A DNA stretch of 64,000 bases. Origin: Clostridiales bacterium (GTDB lineage: Bacteria; Bacillota; Clostridia; Oscillospirales; Oscillospiraceae). Below, one piece after another: positions 24,762-32,332 of this stretch. The position numbers and the translations under genes were made by a program. Every line of letters starts with the position of its first letter. The stretch's first letter is position 1. The notes beneath the pieces are model-generated. The model worked only from the letters and a program-made list of their open reading frames with translations, was not told where the DNA came from and did no database searches. The stretch is from NCBI GenBank assembly GCA_004555655.1, contig SFHJ01000009.1:1-64000 (forward strand). The letters are read 5' to 3'.

Positions 24762-27341
24762 ATGGCTGAGTTTTTCATCAACGGCGCGCCGGTGGCGGCA
24801 GAAAAGAACCAGAAGCTGCTGCGCTTTTTGCGCGACGAGCTGCATTTGACGTCGGTCAAGGACGGCTGCTCCGAGGGCGCGTGCGGCGCCTGCACGGTAT
24901 TGATCGACGGCGAGCCCATCCGGGCCTGCACGCCCGATACCGACTCGCTTGCCGGCCGCCGCGTGCTTACGGTTGAGGGCCTTTCCGAGGAAGAAAAGGC
25001 GCTCTACACCTATGCCTACGCGGAAGCAGGCGCGGTGCAGTGCGGCTTCTGTATTCCGGGCATGGTGCTTTGCACCAAGGCGCTGCTCGACAAAAACCCC
25101 GACCCCACCGAGCAGCAGATCAAATATGCGCTGCGCAACAACTACTGCCGCTGCACGGGCTATGTGAAGATCATCGCGGCCGTAAAGCTGGCGGCGAAGC
25201 TGAAAAAAACGGGAGAGATTCCCGCGCCGAGCCATACAGACTGGAAGCTCGGCTCGAGCGTGCACCGGCTGGACGTGGCCGAGAAGGTGCAGGGCTACGG
25301 CAAATACCCCGACGACTGGTATCTTCCCGGCATGACCTACGGCTCGGCCGTGCGGGCAAAATATGCGCGCGCGCGGGTGCTCAAAATCGACGCCAGCCGC
25401 GCGCTGGCGCTTGACGGGGTACTTGCCGTATTGACGGCGGACGATATCCCCGGCGAAAACCGCATCGGACACATCAAGCATGATCAGTATACGCTCATCC
25501 CTGTTGGGGGTCTGACGCATTACCTCGGCGACGCGATTGCGCTCGTTGTGGCCAAAGACCAGCAGACGCTGGAAAAGGCAAAAAAACTGGTGGACGTGGA
25601 GTATGAAATCCTCCCGGCAGTACATAACCCCACCGAGGCCGCGGCCGACGGCGCGCCGTGCGTCTTTGATGAAGAGGGCACAAACGTTCAGGCCGTGCGC
25701 CGCGTCTCGCGCGGCGATGCCGACGGCGCGATTGCAAAGGCGAAATACGTCATCTCGCGCCACTTTGAAACGCCGTGGACCGAGCACGCGTTTTTGGAGC
25801 CCGAGTGCGCCGTGAGCTATCTGGACAACGATGGCGACGTGATGCTGCTCACGACCGACCAGTCGGCGCACACCACGCTGCACGAGTGCACGCTGCTGCT
25901 TGGCACGAAGAAAATCAAGGTGGAGAACCAGCTCGTGGGCGGCGGCTTCGGCGGCAAGGAGGACATGTCGGTGCAGCACCACGCGGCGCTCATCACCTAT
26001 GTGACGGGGCTGCCGGTGAAGGTGAAGCTCTCGCGGGCAGAGTCGCTGCTCATCCATCCCAAGCGCCACCCGTTCTGGATGGACTTCACGATGGGCTGCG
26101 ACGAAGACGGCCGCATCCTCGGCGTGAAGGCGAAGGTCGTCTCCGATACGGGCGCGTTCGCCTCGCTGGGCGGGCCGGTGCTTGAGCGCGCGTGCACGCA
26201 TGCCGCCGGGCCCTATGCCTATGAGAATTTCTCCATCGAGGGCACGGCCTATTACACCAACAACCCGCCGGCCGGCGCGTTCCGCGGCTTCGGCGTGACG
26301 CAGACGTGCTTTGCGGTGGAATCGCTGCTCAACGAAATGGCCGACAAGGTGGGCATCAGCCCCTGGGAGATCCGCTACCGCAACGCCATCCGTCCCGGCC
26401 AGGTGCTGCCCAACGGGCAGATCGTGGGCCCTGAGACGGGCCTTGTTGAGACGCTCGAGGCCGTAAAGGCCGACTACGACGCAGCCGTGGCCGCGGGCAA
26501 GCCCGTGGGCATCGCCTGCGCGATGAAAAACGCAGGCGTGGGCGTGGGCCTGCCCGACTACGGCCGGTGCAGGCTGATTGTGCAAAGCGACGGCAAGGTA
26601 CATATCTACGCCGGCGCGTCGTGCATCGGCCAGGGCGTGGGCACGGTGCTGGTGCAGATGGTTGTGACCAATACCGGCCTTTCGCGGGAGGATATCGTCT
26701 ATGAGCGCTCGAACACGTGGATCGCGCCCGATTCGGGCGACACCTCCGGCTCGCGCCAGACGCTGGTCACCGGCGAGGCGTGCCGCCGCGCGTGCGAAAA
26801 GCTGAATGAGGCCCTGCAGCAAAAGCCGCTCGCGGCGCTGTGCGGGCAGGAGTTTTACGGCGAGTATCTCGCACGTACCGACCCGCTGGGCTCAAAAAAG
26901 GAAAACCCCGTCTCGCACGTGGCCTATGGCTACGCCACGCAGATGTGCGTGCTCGATAAAAAGACGGGCAAGCTCGAAAAGATCGTCGCCGCGCACGACG
27001 TGGGCAAGGCCGTGAACCCCATCTCCTGCGAGGGACAGATCGAGGGCGGCGTGGTCATGAGCATGGGCTACGCCCTGCGCGAGCAGTATCCCATCGACGA
27101 GACCTGCAGGCCCATCGACAAATTCGGCAAGCTCGGCCTTATCCGCGCGCACGAGATCCCCGAGATCAAGGCTATCGTGGTCGACAAGCCGGGGCTGGAT
27201 GTTGCGTGCGGCGCCATCGGCATTGGCGAGATCACGTCGATCCCCACCGCGCCCGCCATTGCCGACGCGTATTACCGGCTGGACGGCGAGCGGCGATCGA
27301 GCCTGCCGCTTGTCAACACGCCATATGAAAGGAGAAGATGA
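24762..27341 (+). CDS. Fused 2Fe-2S/molybdopterin hydroxylase (probable Se-dependent xanthine dehydrogenase)
   Basis: Molybdenum hydroxylase of the xanthine dehydrogenase family, probably oxidising xanthine or another N-heterocycle. Residues 1-140 carry two [2Fe-2S] clusters: Cys36, 41, 44, 56 (SEGACGACTV) and Cys94, 97, 129, 131 (QCGFCIPG, NNYCRCTGY). The rest is the molybdopterin subunit: GGGFGGKEDM near 392, AFRGFGVTQ near 505, SGSRQT, and the catalytic Glu in GAIGIGEIT near 822. 859 aa. There is no FAD domain or gene nearby and no in-frame TGA for selenocysteine; selenium would be a labile ligand. ATG at 24762 has AAAAAGGAG upstream. It overlaps the ferredoxin gene. Confidence 0.93.
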   Translation: MAEFFINGAPVAAEKNQKLLRFLRDELHLTSVKDGCSEGACGACTVLIDGEPIRACTPDTDSLAGRRVLTVEGLSEEEKALYTYAYAEAGAVQCGFCIPGMVLCTKALLDKNPDPTEQQIKYALRNNYCRCTGYVKIIAAVKLAAKLKKTGEIPAPSHTDWKLGSSVHRLDVAEKVQGYGKYPDDWYLPGMTYGSAVRAKYARARVLKIDASRALALDGVLAVLTADDIPGENRIGHIKHDQYTLIPVGGLTHYLGDAIALVVAKDQQTLEKAKKLVDVEYEILPAVHNPTEAAADGAPCVFDEEGTNVQAVRRVSRGDADGAIAKAKYVISRHFETPWTEHAFLEPECAVSYLDNDGDVMLLTTDQSAHTTLHECTLLLGTKKIKVENQLVGGGFGGKEDMSVQHHAALITYVTGLPVKVKLSRAESLLIHPKRHPFWMDFTMGCDEDGRILGVKAKVVSDTGAFASLGGPVLERACTHAAGPYAYENFSIEGTAYYTNNPPAGAFRGFGVTQTCFAVESLLNEMADKVGISPWEIRYRNAIRPGQVLPNGQIVGPETGLVETLEAVKADYDAAVAAGKPVGIACAMKNAGVGVGLPDYGRCRLIVQSDGKVHIYAGASCIGQGVGTVLVQMVVTNTGLSREDIVYERSNTWIAPDSGDTSGSRQTLVTGEACRRACEKLNEALQQKPLAALCGQEFYGEYLARTDPLGSKKENPVSHVAYGYATQMCVLDKKTGKLEKIVAAHDVGKAVNPISCEGQIEGGVVMSMGYALREQYPIDETCRPIDKFGKLGLIRAHEIPEIKAIVVDKPGLDVACGAIGIGEITSIPTAPAIADAYYRLDGERRSSLPLVNTPYERRR

Positions 27342-27829
27342 CGATGGCCGTAAAAAAACGCTTTCCCTACCGCGCCGCGCTCGTCGCGTGCAGCGGCGGC
27401 TGCCGCGCCACGGCCGCGTGTGAATATGGCTGCGTGGCGTGCGGCATCTGCGCCGGCGCGTGCCGCTTCGGCGCGATTGAGATCAACGCCCTCGGCGTGG
27501 CCGAGGTGGATGAAGACAAGTGCATCGCCTGCGGCGTGTGCGTGCGCGAATGTCCGCGCGGCGTCATCCATATCCATGACTGCGCAAATCCCGTCGTCGT
27601 CAAGTGCTCCAACCATGACCCCGGCAAAAATGCGCGGAAGTACTGCTCCGTGAGCTGCATCGGCTGCGGCCTGTGCGCGAAGGCCTGCCCCACGGGCGCG
27701 ATCGAGGTGCAGAACAACCTCGCCGTCATCGACGAGAGCGCCTGCCTGTCGTGCGGGCAGTGCGCGGTCAAATGCCCGCGCGGCGCGCTGCGCGATCTCA
27801 GAGGGATTCTGACGGCGAAAAACGCCTGA
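27338..27829 (+). CDS. Ferredoxin-like protein with four 4Fe-4S motifs
   Basis: 163 aa electron carrier. Four Cys-x2-Cys-x2-Cys-x3-Cys motifs are visible: CVACGICAGAC, CIACGVCVREC, CIGCGLCAKAC and CLSCGQCAVKC, plus extra Cys at the N-terminus (ACSGGCRATAACEYGC), a pattern recalling the RnfB ferredoxin part. It overlaps the hydroxylase gene (ATGA), so it is very likely its electron acceptor in place of a FAD subunit. A second ATG at 27344 is an equally good start. Confidence 0.9.
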   Translation: MTMAVKKRFPYRAALVACSGGCRATAACEYGCVACGICAGACRFGAIEINALGVAEVDEDKCIACGVCVRECPRGVIHIHDCANPVVVKCSNHDPGKNARKYCSVSCIGCGLCAKACPTGAIEVQNNLAVIDESACLSCGQCAVKCPRGALRDLRGILTAKNA

Positions 27830-27884
27830 ACCGGCGCGCCTTTTTCCGTTTCGTGAATAGATTCTTAAGGTTTTGTGAAGCATA

Positions 27885-27913
27885 TTGACGCGGCTGGTCA
27901 GATTTGGTATGGT
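27885..27913 (+). promoter_or_regulatory. Promoter of the small membrane protein gene
   Basis: TTGACG (27885-27890), 17 bases, TATGGT (27908-27913). It shows that an open frame beginning at 27875 cannot be the real start and that ATG 27944 is. Confidence 0.7.
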
Positions 27914-27943
27914 AGGGCCAACAAATCCGGATGGGTGGCGTGT

Positions 27944-28333
27944 ATGGACGGAACGGGCGGAAACAACCGAACATGGAAGAAAACACTCCGGCGCTGGGTG
28001 CAGTTTTTTCTCAACCCCCGGCTGCTGTTGTGCTTCGGTATCGCGTGGATGATCACAAACGGCTGGTGCTACGTCTTCATTCTGCTGGGCACATGGCTGG
28101 GCATCGGCTGGATGCTGACCGTGGGCACGGCGTGGGCGGGCATTTTGTGGCTGCCGTTCACGCCGGAGAAGGTCGTCACGCTCATCATCGCGATCTTTCT
28201 TCTGCGGCTGATCTTTCCGGGCGATGAAAAGACGCTGAAGCTGCTGCACGAAGAAAAGCAAAAGCTGCAGGCGGCGTGGCGCGGGCGGCGGAAAAGGCCG
28301 CGCCGGCGCAGGGAAAATCTTAAAAATTCTTAA
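27944..28333 (+). CDS. Hypothetical small membrane protein
   Basis: 129 aa, not a family I recognise. It has a basic N-terminus (TWKKTLRRWVQ), about three hydrophobic stretches between residues 22 and 90 (LLLCFGIAWMITNGWCYVFI, WAGILWLPF, VVTLIIAIFLLRLIF), and a very basic C-terminal tail rich in Arg and Lys. ATG 27944 follows GGGTGG and lies about 25 bases after the predicted transcription start. Confidence 0.65.
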   Translation: MDGTGGNNRTWKKTLRRWVQFFLNPRLLLCFGIAWMITNGWCYVFILLGTWLGIGWMLTVGTAWAGILWLPFTPEKVVTLIIAIFLLRLIFPGDEKTLKLLHEEKQKLQAAWRGRRKRPRRRRENLKNS

Positions 28334-28371
28334 AACTGCCGTCCGCGGCTTGCCGCGGAGCGGCGGTTTTG
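28332..28371 (+). terminator. Terminator after the small membrane protein gene
   Basis: AAACTGCCG-CCGCGG arms pair with CCGCGG-CGGCGGTTT with small bulges, ending in TTTTG. The right half overlaps the next promoter. Confidence 0.75.
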
Positions 28372-28378
28372 TTATGAT
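28350..28378 (+). promoter_or_regulatory. Lipoprotein-gene promoter inside the terminator
   Basis: TTGCCG (28350-28355), 17 bases, TATGAT (28373-28378); the -35 box is in the loop and right arm of the preceding terminator. Confidence 0.6.
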
Positions 28379-28445
28379 GTGGACAGAAATGATGCAGTCG
28401 GGGAAACAGTTACTTCGTCATATATGCAAGAAGGAGGCGCTGACG

Positions 28446-30140
28446 ATGAAGAAATTATACGCGCTTTTGGCGCTGCTGCTGGCGTTCACGCTGCTGCTGG
28501 GCGCGTGCGCGAAGCCCGCGCAGGACGATGCGTCCGACGCGCCCGGCGATGACGTACAGCAGATGCAGCCGGACGATACGCTCGAGCAGCCCGATGCGCC
28601 CGACGCGCCAAAGGAGGATGCGCCGCAGACGGCCGTATTCACGGCCGCGGTGCTGGAAGCCGGCGAAAAAACACTACTGGTCGAACCTGCCGAGGGCAGC
28701 GCAGAGCTCGCCTCTGCCGACCGTATCAGCGTGGGTCTGACGGCGGGCGCCGCAGTGCTGGATGTGGACGGCGAGCCGTGCACACTGGCGGATATCCGCG
28801 TGGGCGATACGGTGGAGATTACATACAGCGGCATGATCGAAGAGTCGTACCCCGCGCAGATTACCGCGCAGCGCATCGCCGTTACCGCCGGGGCCGGGCC
28901 GGAGCCGCTGCTGCTTACGCCCGTCGAGGGCGAGTGGGTCGACGCGGCCTCGATCACCGTGGAGCGTGTGACCGTGGAGCAGAGCGACGACGCGTTCATC
29001 CTGCGCGCGCTGGGCGATCTGGAAAAGGTGGAGCTGGCCCGTGTGTATTTTGACGCGGAAAAGCAGGACTATGTGCAGAAGGATCTTCTGTGGATGACCG
29101 ATCTCTGGGACGCGGGCAGCGAGCTGGCCGTGGTTGAAAAGACGCCGCTTGACGGGCCGAATCTTGCCATCAGCTGGCAGGACGAATATGGCGAGCGCGA
29201 GCGGCGGCTGGTGCTTCCGCTGAAGGTCAAGACGGGCGATACGCTCACGCGCAGCGTCATGATTACAAGCTACCTGCCGCCGTTTACGCCTGTGGAGCTC
29301 TCGGCGCAGGTGGACAGTGAAGGAAACGGCACCGCCGCCGTGGAGACAGGCCAGTATCGCGGCGTGGACGCGTTCGGCTTTGCGCCGACGAAGACCGAGA
29401 TCGTCTGCCGCATGAACTACGACCTTGACGGCTGCGGCCGCAAGGAGTCCGTGCAGCTTCTGCGGCTGTGGGACGAGTATGACCAGTACAGCTTTGCGCT
29501 GCGCGTGGTGAAAAACGGCGTGAACTACGACTCGGGCGTGGTGACGGGTGATCTCGATGGCGGCGGGACAGCGTATAACGTGCAGCTGCCGCGTTATTGC
29601 CCGCAGCTGTGGCTGGCCGATCTCAACGGCGACAATCTGGTCGAGATTTATTTCGGCGGCGACATGGCCTCGGACGATTATGCATTCTCCGTCTGGACGG
29701 TAGGCAGAAGCGGGCTGGAGCTTGTTGCCGTCGACGGCCAGCCGTATATCCCTGCACGCGTCGTCTCGTTCGAGGACAGAACGGTGAAGCTCGAGCAGAC
29801 AATCTATGTGCTTGGCACCTATCGCGGCACGAGCAGTTATTGCTTCGGCCCGACGGACACGCTTGAGCAGCTTGATGCCTACTGGCAGGTGGAAAGCACG
29901 TTCGCGCTCAGGCTCGTGAAGGCACTGCCGGTCGTGATGAGCGACAACACGCAGACGAGCCTGCCGGCCGGCACGCAGCTGTATGTGACGGCCACGGATG
30001 CCAGCAGCGTCGTGTTCTTCAAAACGGACGCCGGCCTCACCGGCAGCTTCGCCATCGACCAGGCCGAGGACGGCTACAGCTGGCTGATCGCGGGCGAGAG
30101 CGAGAGTGCGTATTTTGAAGTCCTGCCCTACGCGGGATAA
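28446..30140 (+). CDS. Large lipoprotein of unknown function
   Basis: 564 aa. Signal peptide with lipobox Cys21 (LLGACAKP), then an Asp/Pro/Gln-rich spacer to about residue 60. Residues 60-150 look like a small beta domain (VLEAGEKTLLVEPAEG). Around residues 315-420 are FG-GAP/VCBS-like segments (DLDGCGRKESVQLLR, ADLNGDNLVEIYFGGDM). A C-terminal beta segment (LPAGTQLYVTATDASSVVFF) resembles an SH3-like fold. ATG 28446 follows AAGGAGG and gives the signal peptide; the frame to 28350 is not used. A single gene with its own promoter and terminator, so no partner is suggested. Confidence 0.75.
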   Translation: MKKLYALLALLLAFTLLLGACAKPAQDDASDAPGDDVQQMQPDDTLEQPDAPDAPKEDAPQTAVFTAAVLEAGEKTLLVEPAEGSAELASADRISVGLTAGAAVLDVDGEPCTLADIRVGDTVEITYSGMIEESYPAQITAQRIAVTAGAGPEPLLLTPVEGEWVDAASITVERVTVEQSDDAFILRALGDLEKVELARVYFDAEKQDYVQKDLLWMTDLWDAGSELAVVEKTPLDGPNLAISWQDEYGERERRLVLPLKVKTGDTLTRSVMITSYLPPFTPVELSAQVDSEGNGTAAVETGQYRGVDAFGFAPTKTEIVCRMNYDLDGCGRKESVQLLRLWDEYDQYSFALRVVKNGVNYDSGVVTGDLDGGGTAYNVQLPRYCPQLWLADLNGDNLVEIYFGGDMASDDYAFSVWTVGRSGLELVAVDGQPYIPARVVSFEDRTVKLEQTIYVLGTYRGTSSYCFGPTDTLEQLDAYWQVESTFALRLVKALPVVMSDNTQTSLPAGTQLYVTATDASSVVFFKTDAGLTGSFAIDQAEDGYSWLIAGESESAYFEVLPYAG

Positions 30141-30153
30141 CGGCTGAAAAACG

Positions 30154-30192
30154 CTGCCGCGCAGCAATTTTGCTGCGCGGCATTGCTTTTTT
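30154..30192 (+). terminator. Terminator after the lipoprotein gene
   Basis: A stem of 12 pairs (30156-30167 with 30170-30181), followed by ATTGCTTTTTT. The T run overlaps the -35 box of the next gene. Confidence 0.85.
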
Positions 30193-30211
30193 CTTCCAGA
30201 GGCGTTACAAT
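30183..30211 (+). promoter_or_regulatory. Promoter of the nucleotidyltransferase gene
   Basis: TTGCTT (30183-30188), 17 bases, TACAAT (30206-30211); it begins inside the T run of the terminator. Confidence 0.65.
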
Positions 30212-30238
30212 GCAGAAGAAGAAAAAGGAGGCTATTTT

Positions 30239-31153
30239 ATGAACGATCAGCCGACCCTTGTCATCATGGCCGCGGGCATGGGCAGCCGTTTCGGCGGGCT
30301 CAAGCAGATCACGCCGGTCGATCCCGAGGGTCATTTTATCATCGACTTTTCCCTGTATGACGCCTACCGCGCAGGCTTCCGCCGTGTCGCGTTCATCATC
30401 AAGCGCGAGCTGGAGGCGGAATTTCGCGAGAAGATCGGCACGCGGATGGAGCGGTTTTTCCATGTGGACTATGTCTATCAGGAGCTGACGCGGCTGCCCG
30501 AGGGGTTTTCCGTGCCGGATGGGCGTGTGAAGCCCTGGGGCACGGCGCATGCGGTGGCCTGCTGCCGCGGCGTGGTGAAAGGGCCCATGGCCGTCATCAA
30601 TGCCGACGATTACTATGGCCCGTCGGCGTTCAGCACGATCTACAAATTCCTGACGGACAATCCGCGCGGCGACCGGTACGCCATGGTGGGCTATCAGCTG
30701 CGCAACACCGTGACGGAGCACGGCTCAGTCGCGCGCGGGGTGTGCCAGGAGAAGGACGGCTTTCTCACGGGCGTGGTCGAGCGCACAAAGATCTTTAAGC
30801 GCGGCGACGACGCGGTCTACACCGAAGACGGCGAGACGTTTGTGCCGCTGTCCGGCGGCACGGTGGTGTCGATGAACTTCTGGGGCTTCCCAAACCGCAT
30901 TCTCGACGTGATCTGGCAGCGCTTTCCTGCGTTTCTGCAGGAAAATCTGCCGAAAAATGCGGAAAAGTGTGAGTTCTATCTGCCGTTTGTCGTCAACTGC
31001 GAGCTGCAGGAGCAGGCGGCCAGCGTCAGGATGCTCCACTGCGACGAGACGTGGTACGGCGTGACCTATCAGGAGGATCTGGCGTCGGTCCGCACGGCCA
31101 TTGCGGAAAAGAAGGCTGCCGGGCAGTACCCGCAGCACCTGTGGCAGGCATAA
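30239..31153 (+). CDS. Sugar-phosphate nucleotidyltransferase-like protein
   Basis: 304 aa protein with the N-terminal signature of NTP-sugar transferases (LVIMAAGMGSRFGGLKQ) and an Asp pair for metal in INADDYYG. It continues with GTAHAVACCRGVV and ends in a region found in this bacterial family (CDETWYGVTYQEDLASVR). It probably makes an NDP-sugar, but the sugar and nucleotide cannot be read from the sequence. ATG 30239 has AAAAAGGAGG upstream. Single gene between two terminators. Confidence 0.82.
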   Translation: MNDQPTLVIMAAGMGSRFGGLKQITPVDPEGHFIIDFSLYDAYRAGFRRVAFIIKRELEAEFREKIGTRMERFFHVDYVYQELTRLPEGFSVPDGRVKPWGTAHAVACCRGVVKGPMAVINADDYYGPSAFSTIYKFLTDNPRGDRYAMVGYQLRNTVTEHGSVARGVCQEKDGFLTGVVERTKIFKRGDDAVYTEDGETFVPLSGGTVVSMNFWGFPNRILDVIWQRFPAFLQENLPKNAEKCEFYLPFVVNCELQEQAASVRMLHCDETWYGVTYQEDLASVRTAIAEKKAAGQYPQHLWQA

Positions 31154-31201
31154 GCGATTCGTATGTTGCGGGCGTCCTGCTGCAAAAGGGCGCCCTGCGC
31201 A

Positions 31202-31238
31202 AAAAGCGGTATCCGGACAAATCCGGATACCGCTTTTG
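31202..31238. terminator. Bidirectional terminator
   Basis: A perfect 16-bp stem (31202-31217 with 31222-31237), loop CAAA, flanked by A on the left and T on the right, so it can work on both strands: for the nucleotidyltransferase gene (+) and for a possible small transcript from the right (-). Confidence 0.88.
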
Positions 31239-31350
31239 TCATGCTTTGGCTGTTGTCGGTTGGTTGTCTGTGTAAAAGCGATGTTATTGATGCATCGCAT
31301 CACCTCCGGAGAAATGTAACCATTTTTACCAATTTGTAACCTGCGCTCCC

Positions 31351-31359
31351 ATTATAGCA
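31351..31359 (-). promoter_or_regulatory. Orphan extended -10 promoter
   Basis: TGCTATAAT on the minus strand, an extended -10 element, without a good -35 box. It points away from the kinase gene at 31394 and towards the terminator at 31202-31238. No known gene lies between, see findings. Nothing else is seen in 31154-31393. Confidence 0.5.
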
Positions 31360-31393
31360 CAGATCCCCCGGAAATGGCGGTATTAAGAGAAAT

Positions 31394-32332
31394 TTAAGAT
31401 TTTCCGGTTTCCGGCAGCGTTTCGATCAGAATATCGGGGAAAACCGCCTCGATTTCGGAAGCTTCCGCCAGCGCGTCGCTGCACGCCGTGGCCGTACCTG
31501 CGGCTGTGGCAAGCCGCAGCGCGCCGTCATAGCCGCGTCCGGCGGCCAGTCCCGCCAGAAACCCCGCCAGCATCGAGTCGCCCGCGCCGATGGTCGAGCG
31601 GACGCAAAAGCGCCTGGCAAAGCCCGCGCGGTATGTACAGCCGTCGCCCGCTGCGAGCACTGCTCCGTCTGCGCCCAGCGAGACGAGCACGTTCTGCGCG
31701 CACTGCGCGCGAAGCTGCTGCGCAAGCCCTGCCGCAGCGGCCGCATCGGGCACGGGTGCGCCGCACAGCTCGCAGAGCTCGTCGGCATTGGGCTTGATGA
31801 GAAACGGGCGGTATTGCAGCGCCCGGCGCAGCGCGTCGCCCGCCGTGTCGACCACAAGCCGCGCGCCGCGTGCATTTGCCAGCGCGGCCAGCGCGTCAAA
31901 TGCTTCGGGCAGATTTGCCGGGGTGTTGCCGCTCAGAACGAGCGTATCGCTGTGCGAGAGCGGCGCGAGCTTTTCCACAAGCGCGTCCAGCGCCCCGGGC
32001 GTGAGATCCGGACCCTTGCCGTTGAAGGCGGTCTCCACTTCCTCCTCGAGCTTTACATTGATGCGCGTCTGCCCGGCGGGCAACCGCACAAAATCTGCCG
32101 GACAGCGGAAGCTGCGCAGCAGCGACAGGAACATCTCGCCGCTTTCGCCCGCGACGAAACCCATTGCGCGCGTTTCAGCGCCGAGGCGCGCGAGTACCAG
32201 CGAGACGTTCACGCCCTTGCCGCCCGGCAGCATCCACTCGCACGCGGCGCGGTTGATTGTGCCGAGCGCTGCAGGCCTGGTCAGGCGAAGAAAATAGTCG
32301 ATATTGGGGTTGAGTGTCAGCGTATAGATCAT
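31394..32332 (-). CDS. 1-phosphofructokinase family kinase
   Basis: PfkB-family kinase, best fitting 1-phosphofructokinase or tagatose-6-phosphate kinase: N-terminus IYTLTLNPNIDYFLRL, PGGKGVNVSLVLARLG, LSGNTPANLP, and STIGAGDSMLAGFLAGL with the catalytic Asp. 312 aa. ATG 32332 overlaps the stop of the upstream rluA-type gene (ATGA) and has GGAGG eight bases upstream; the longer frame to 32425 is inside that gene. There is no PTS gene nearby. Confidence 0.87.
   Translation of the reverse strand: MIYTLTLNPNIDYFLRLTRPAALGTINRAACEWMLPGGKGVNVSLVLARLGAETRAMGFVAGESGEMFLSLLRSFRCPADFVRLPAGQTRINVKLEEEVETAFNGKGPDLTPGALDALVEKLAPLSHSDTLVLSGNTPANLPEAFDALAALANARGARLVVDTAGDALRRALQYRPFLIKPNADELCELCGAPVPDAAAAAGLAQQLRAQCAQNVLVSLGADGAVLAAGDGCTYRAGFARRFCVRSTIGAGDSMLAGFLAGLAAGRGYDGALRLATAAGTATACSDALAEASEIEAVFPDILIETLPETGKS

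Noticed and set aside
24498..26822. Long open frame (774 codons) on the minus strand across the hydroxylase gene
   Set aside because: It is the antisense shadow of a GC-rich gene; no ribosome site, no domain, and the plus strand encodes a clear protein.
24762..27341. Selenocysteine codon in the hydroxylase gene
   Set aside because: No in-frame TGA occurs before the final stop; selenium, if used, would be a labile ligand.
31224..31303. Small protein on the minus strand starting at the GGAGGTGAT site (MRCINNIAF...)
   Set aside because: The frame reads through the terminator hairpin and far into the neighbouring gene, so a real protein is unlikely; the three-codon alternative fits the ribosome site better.
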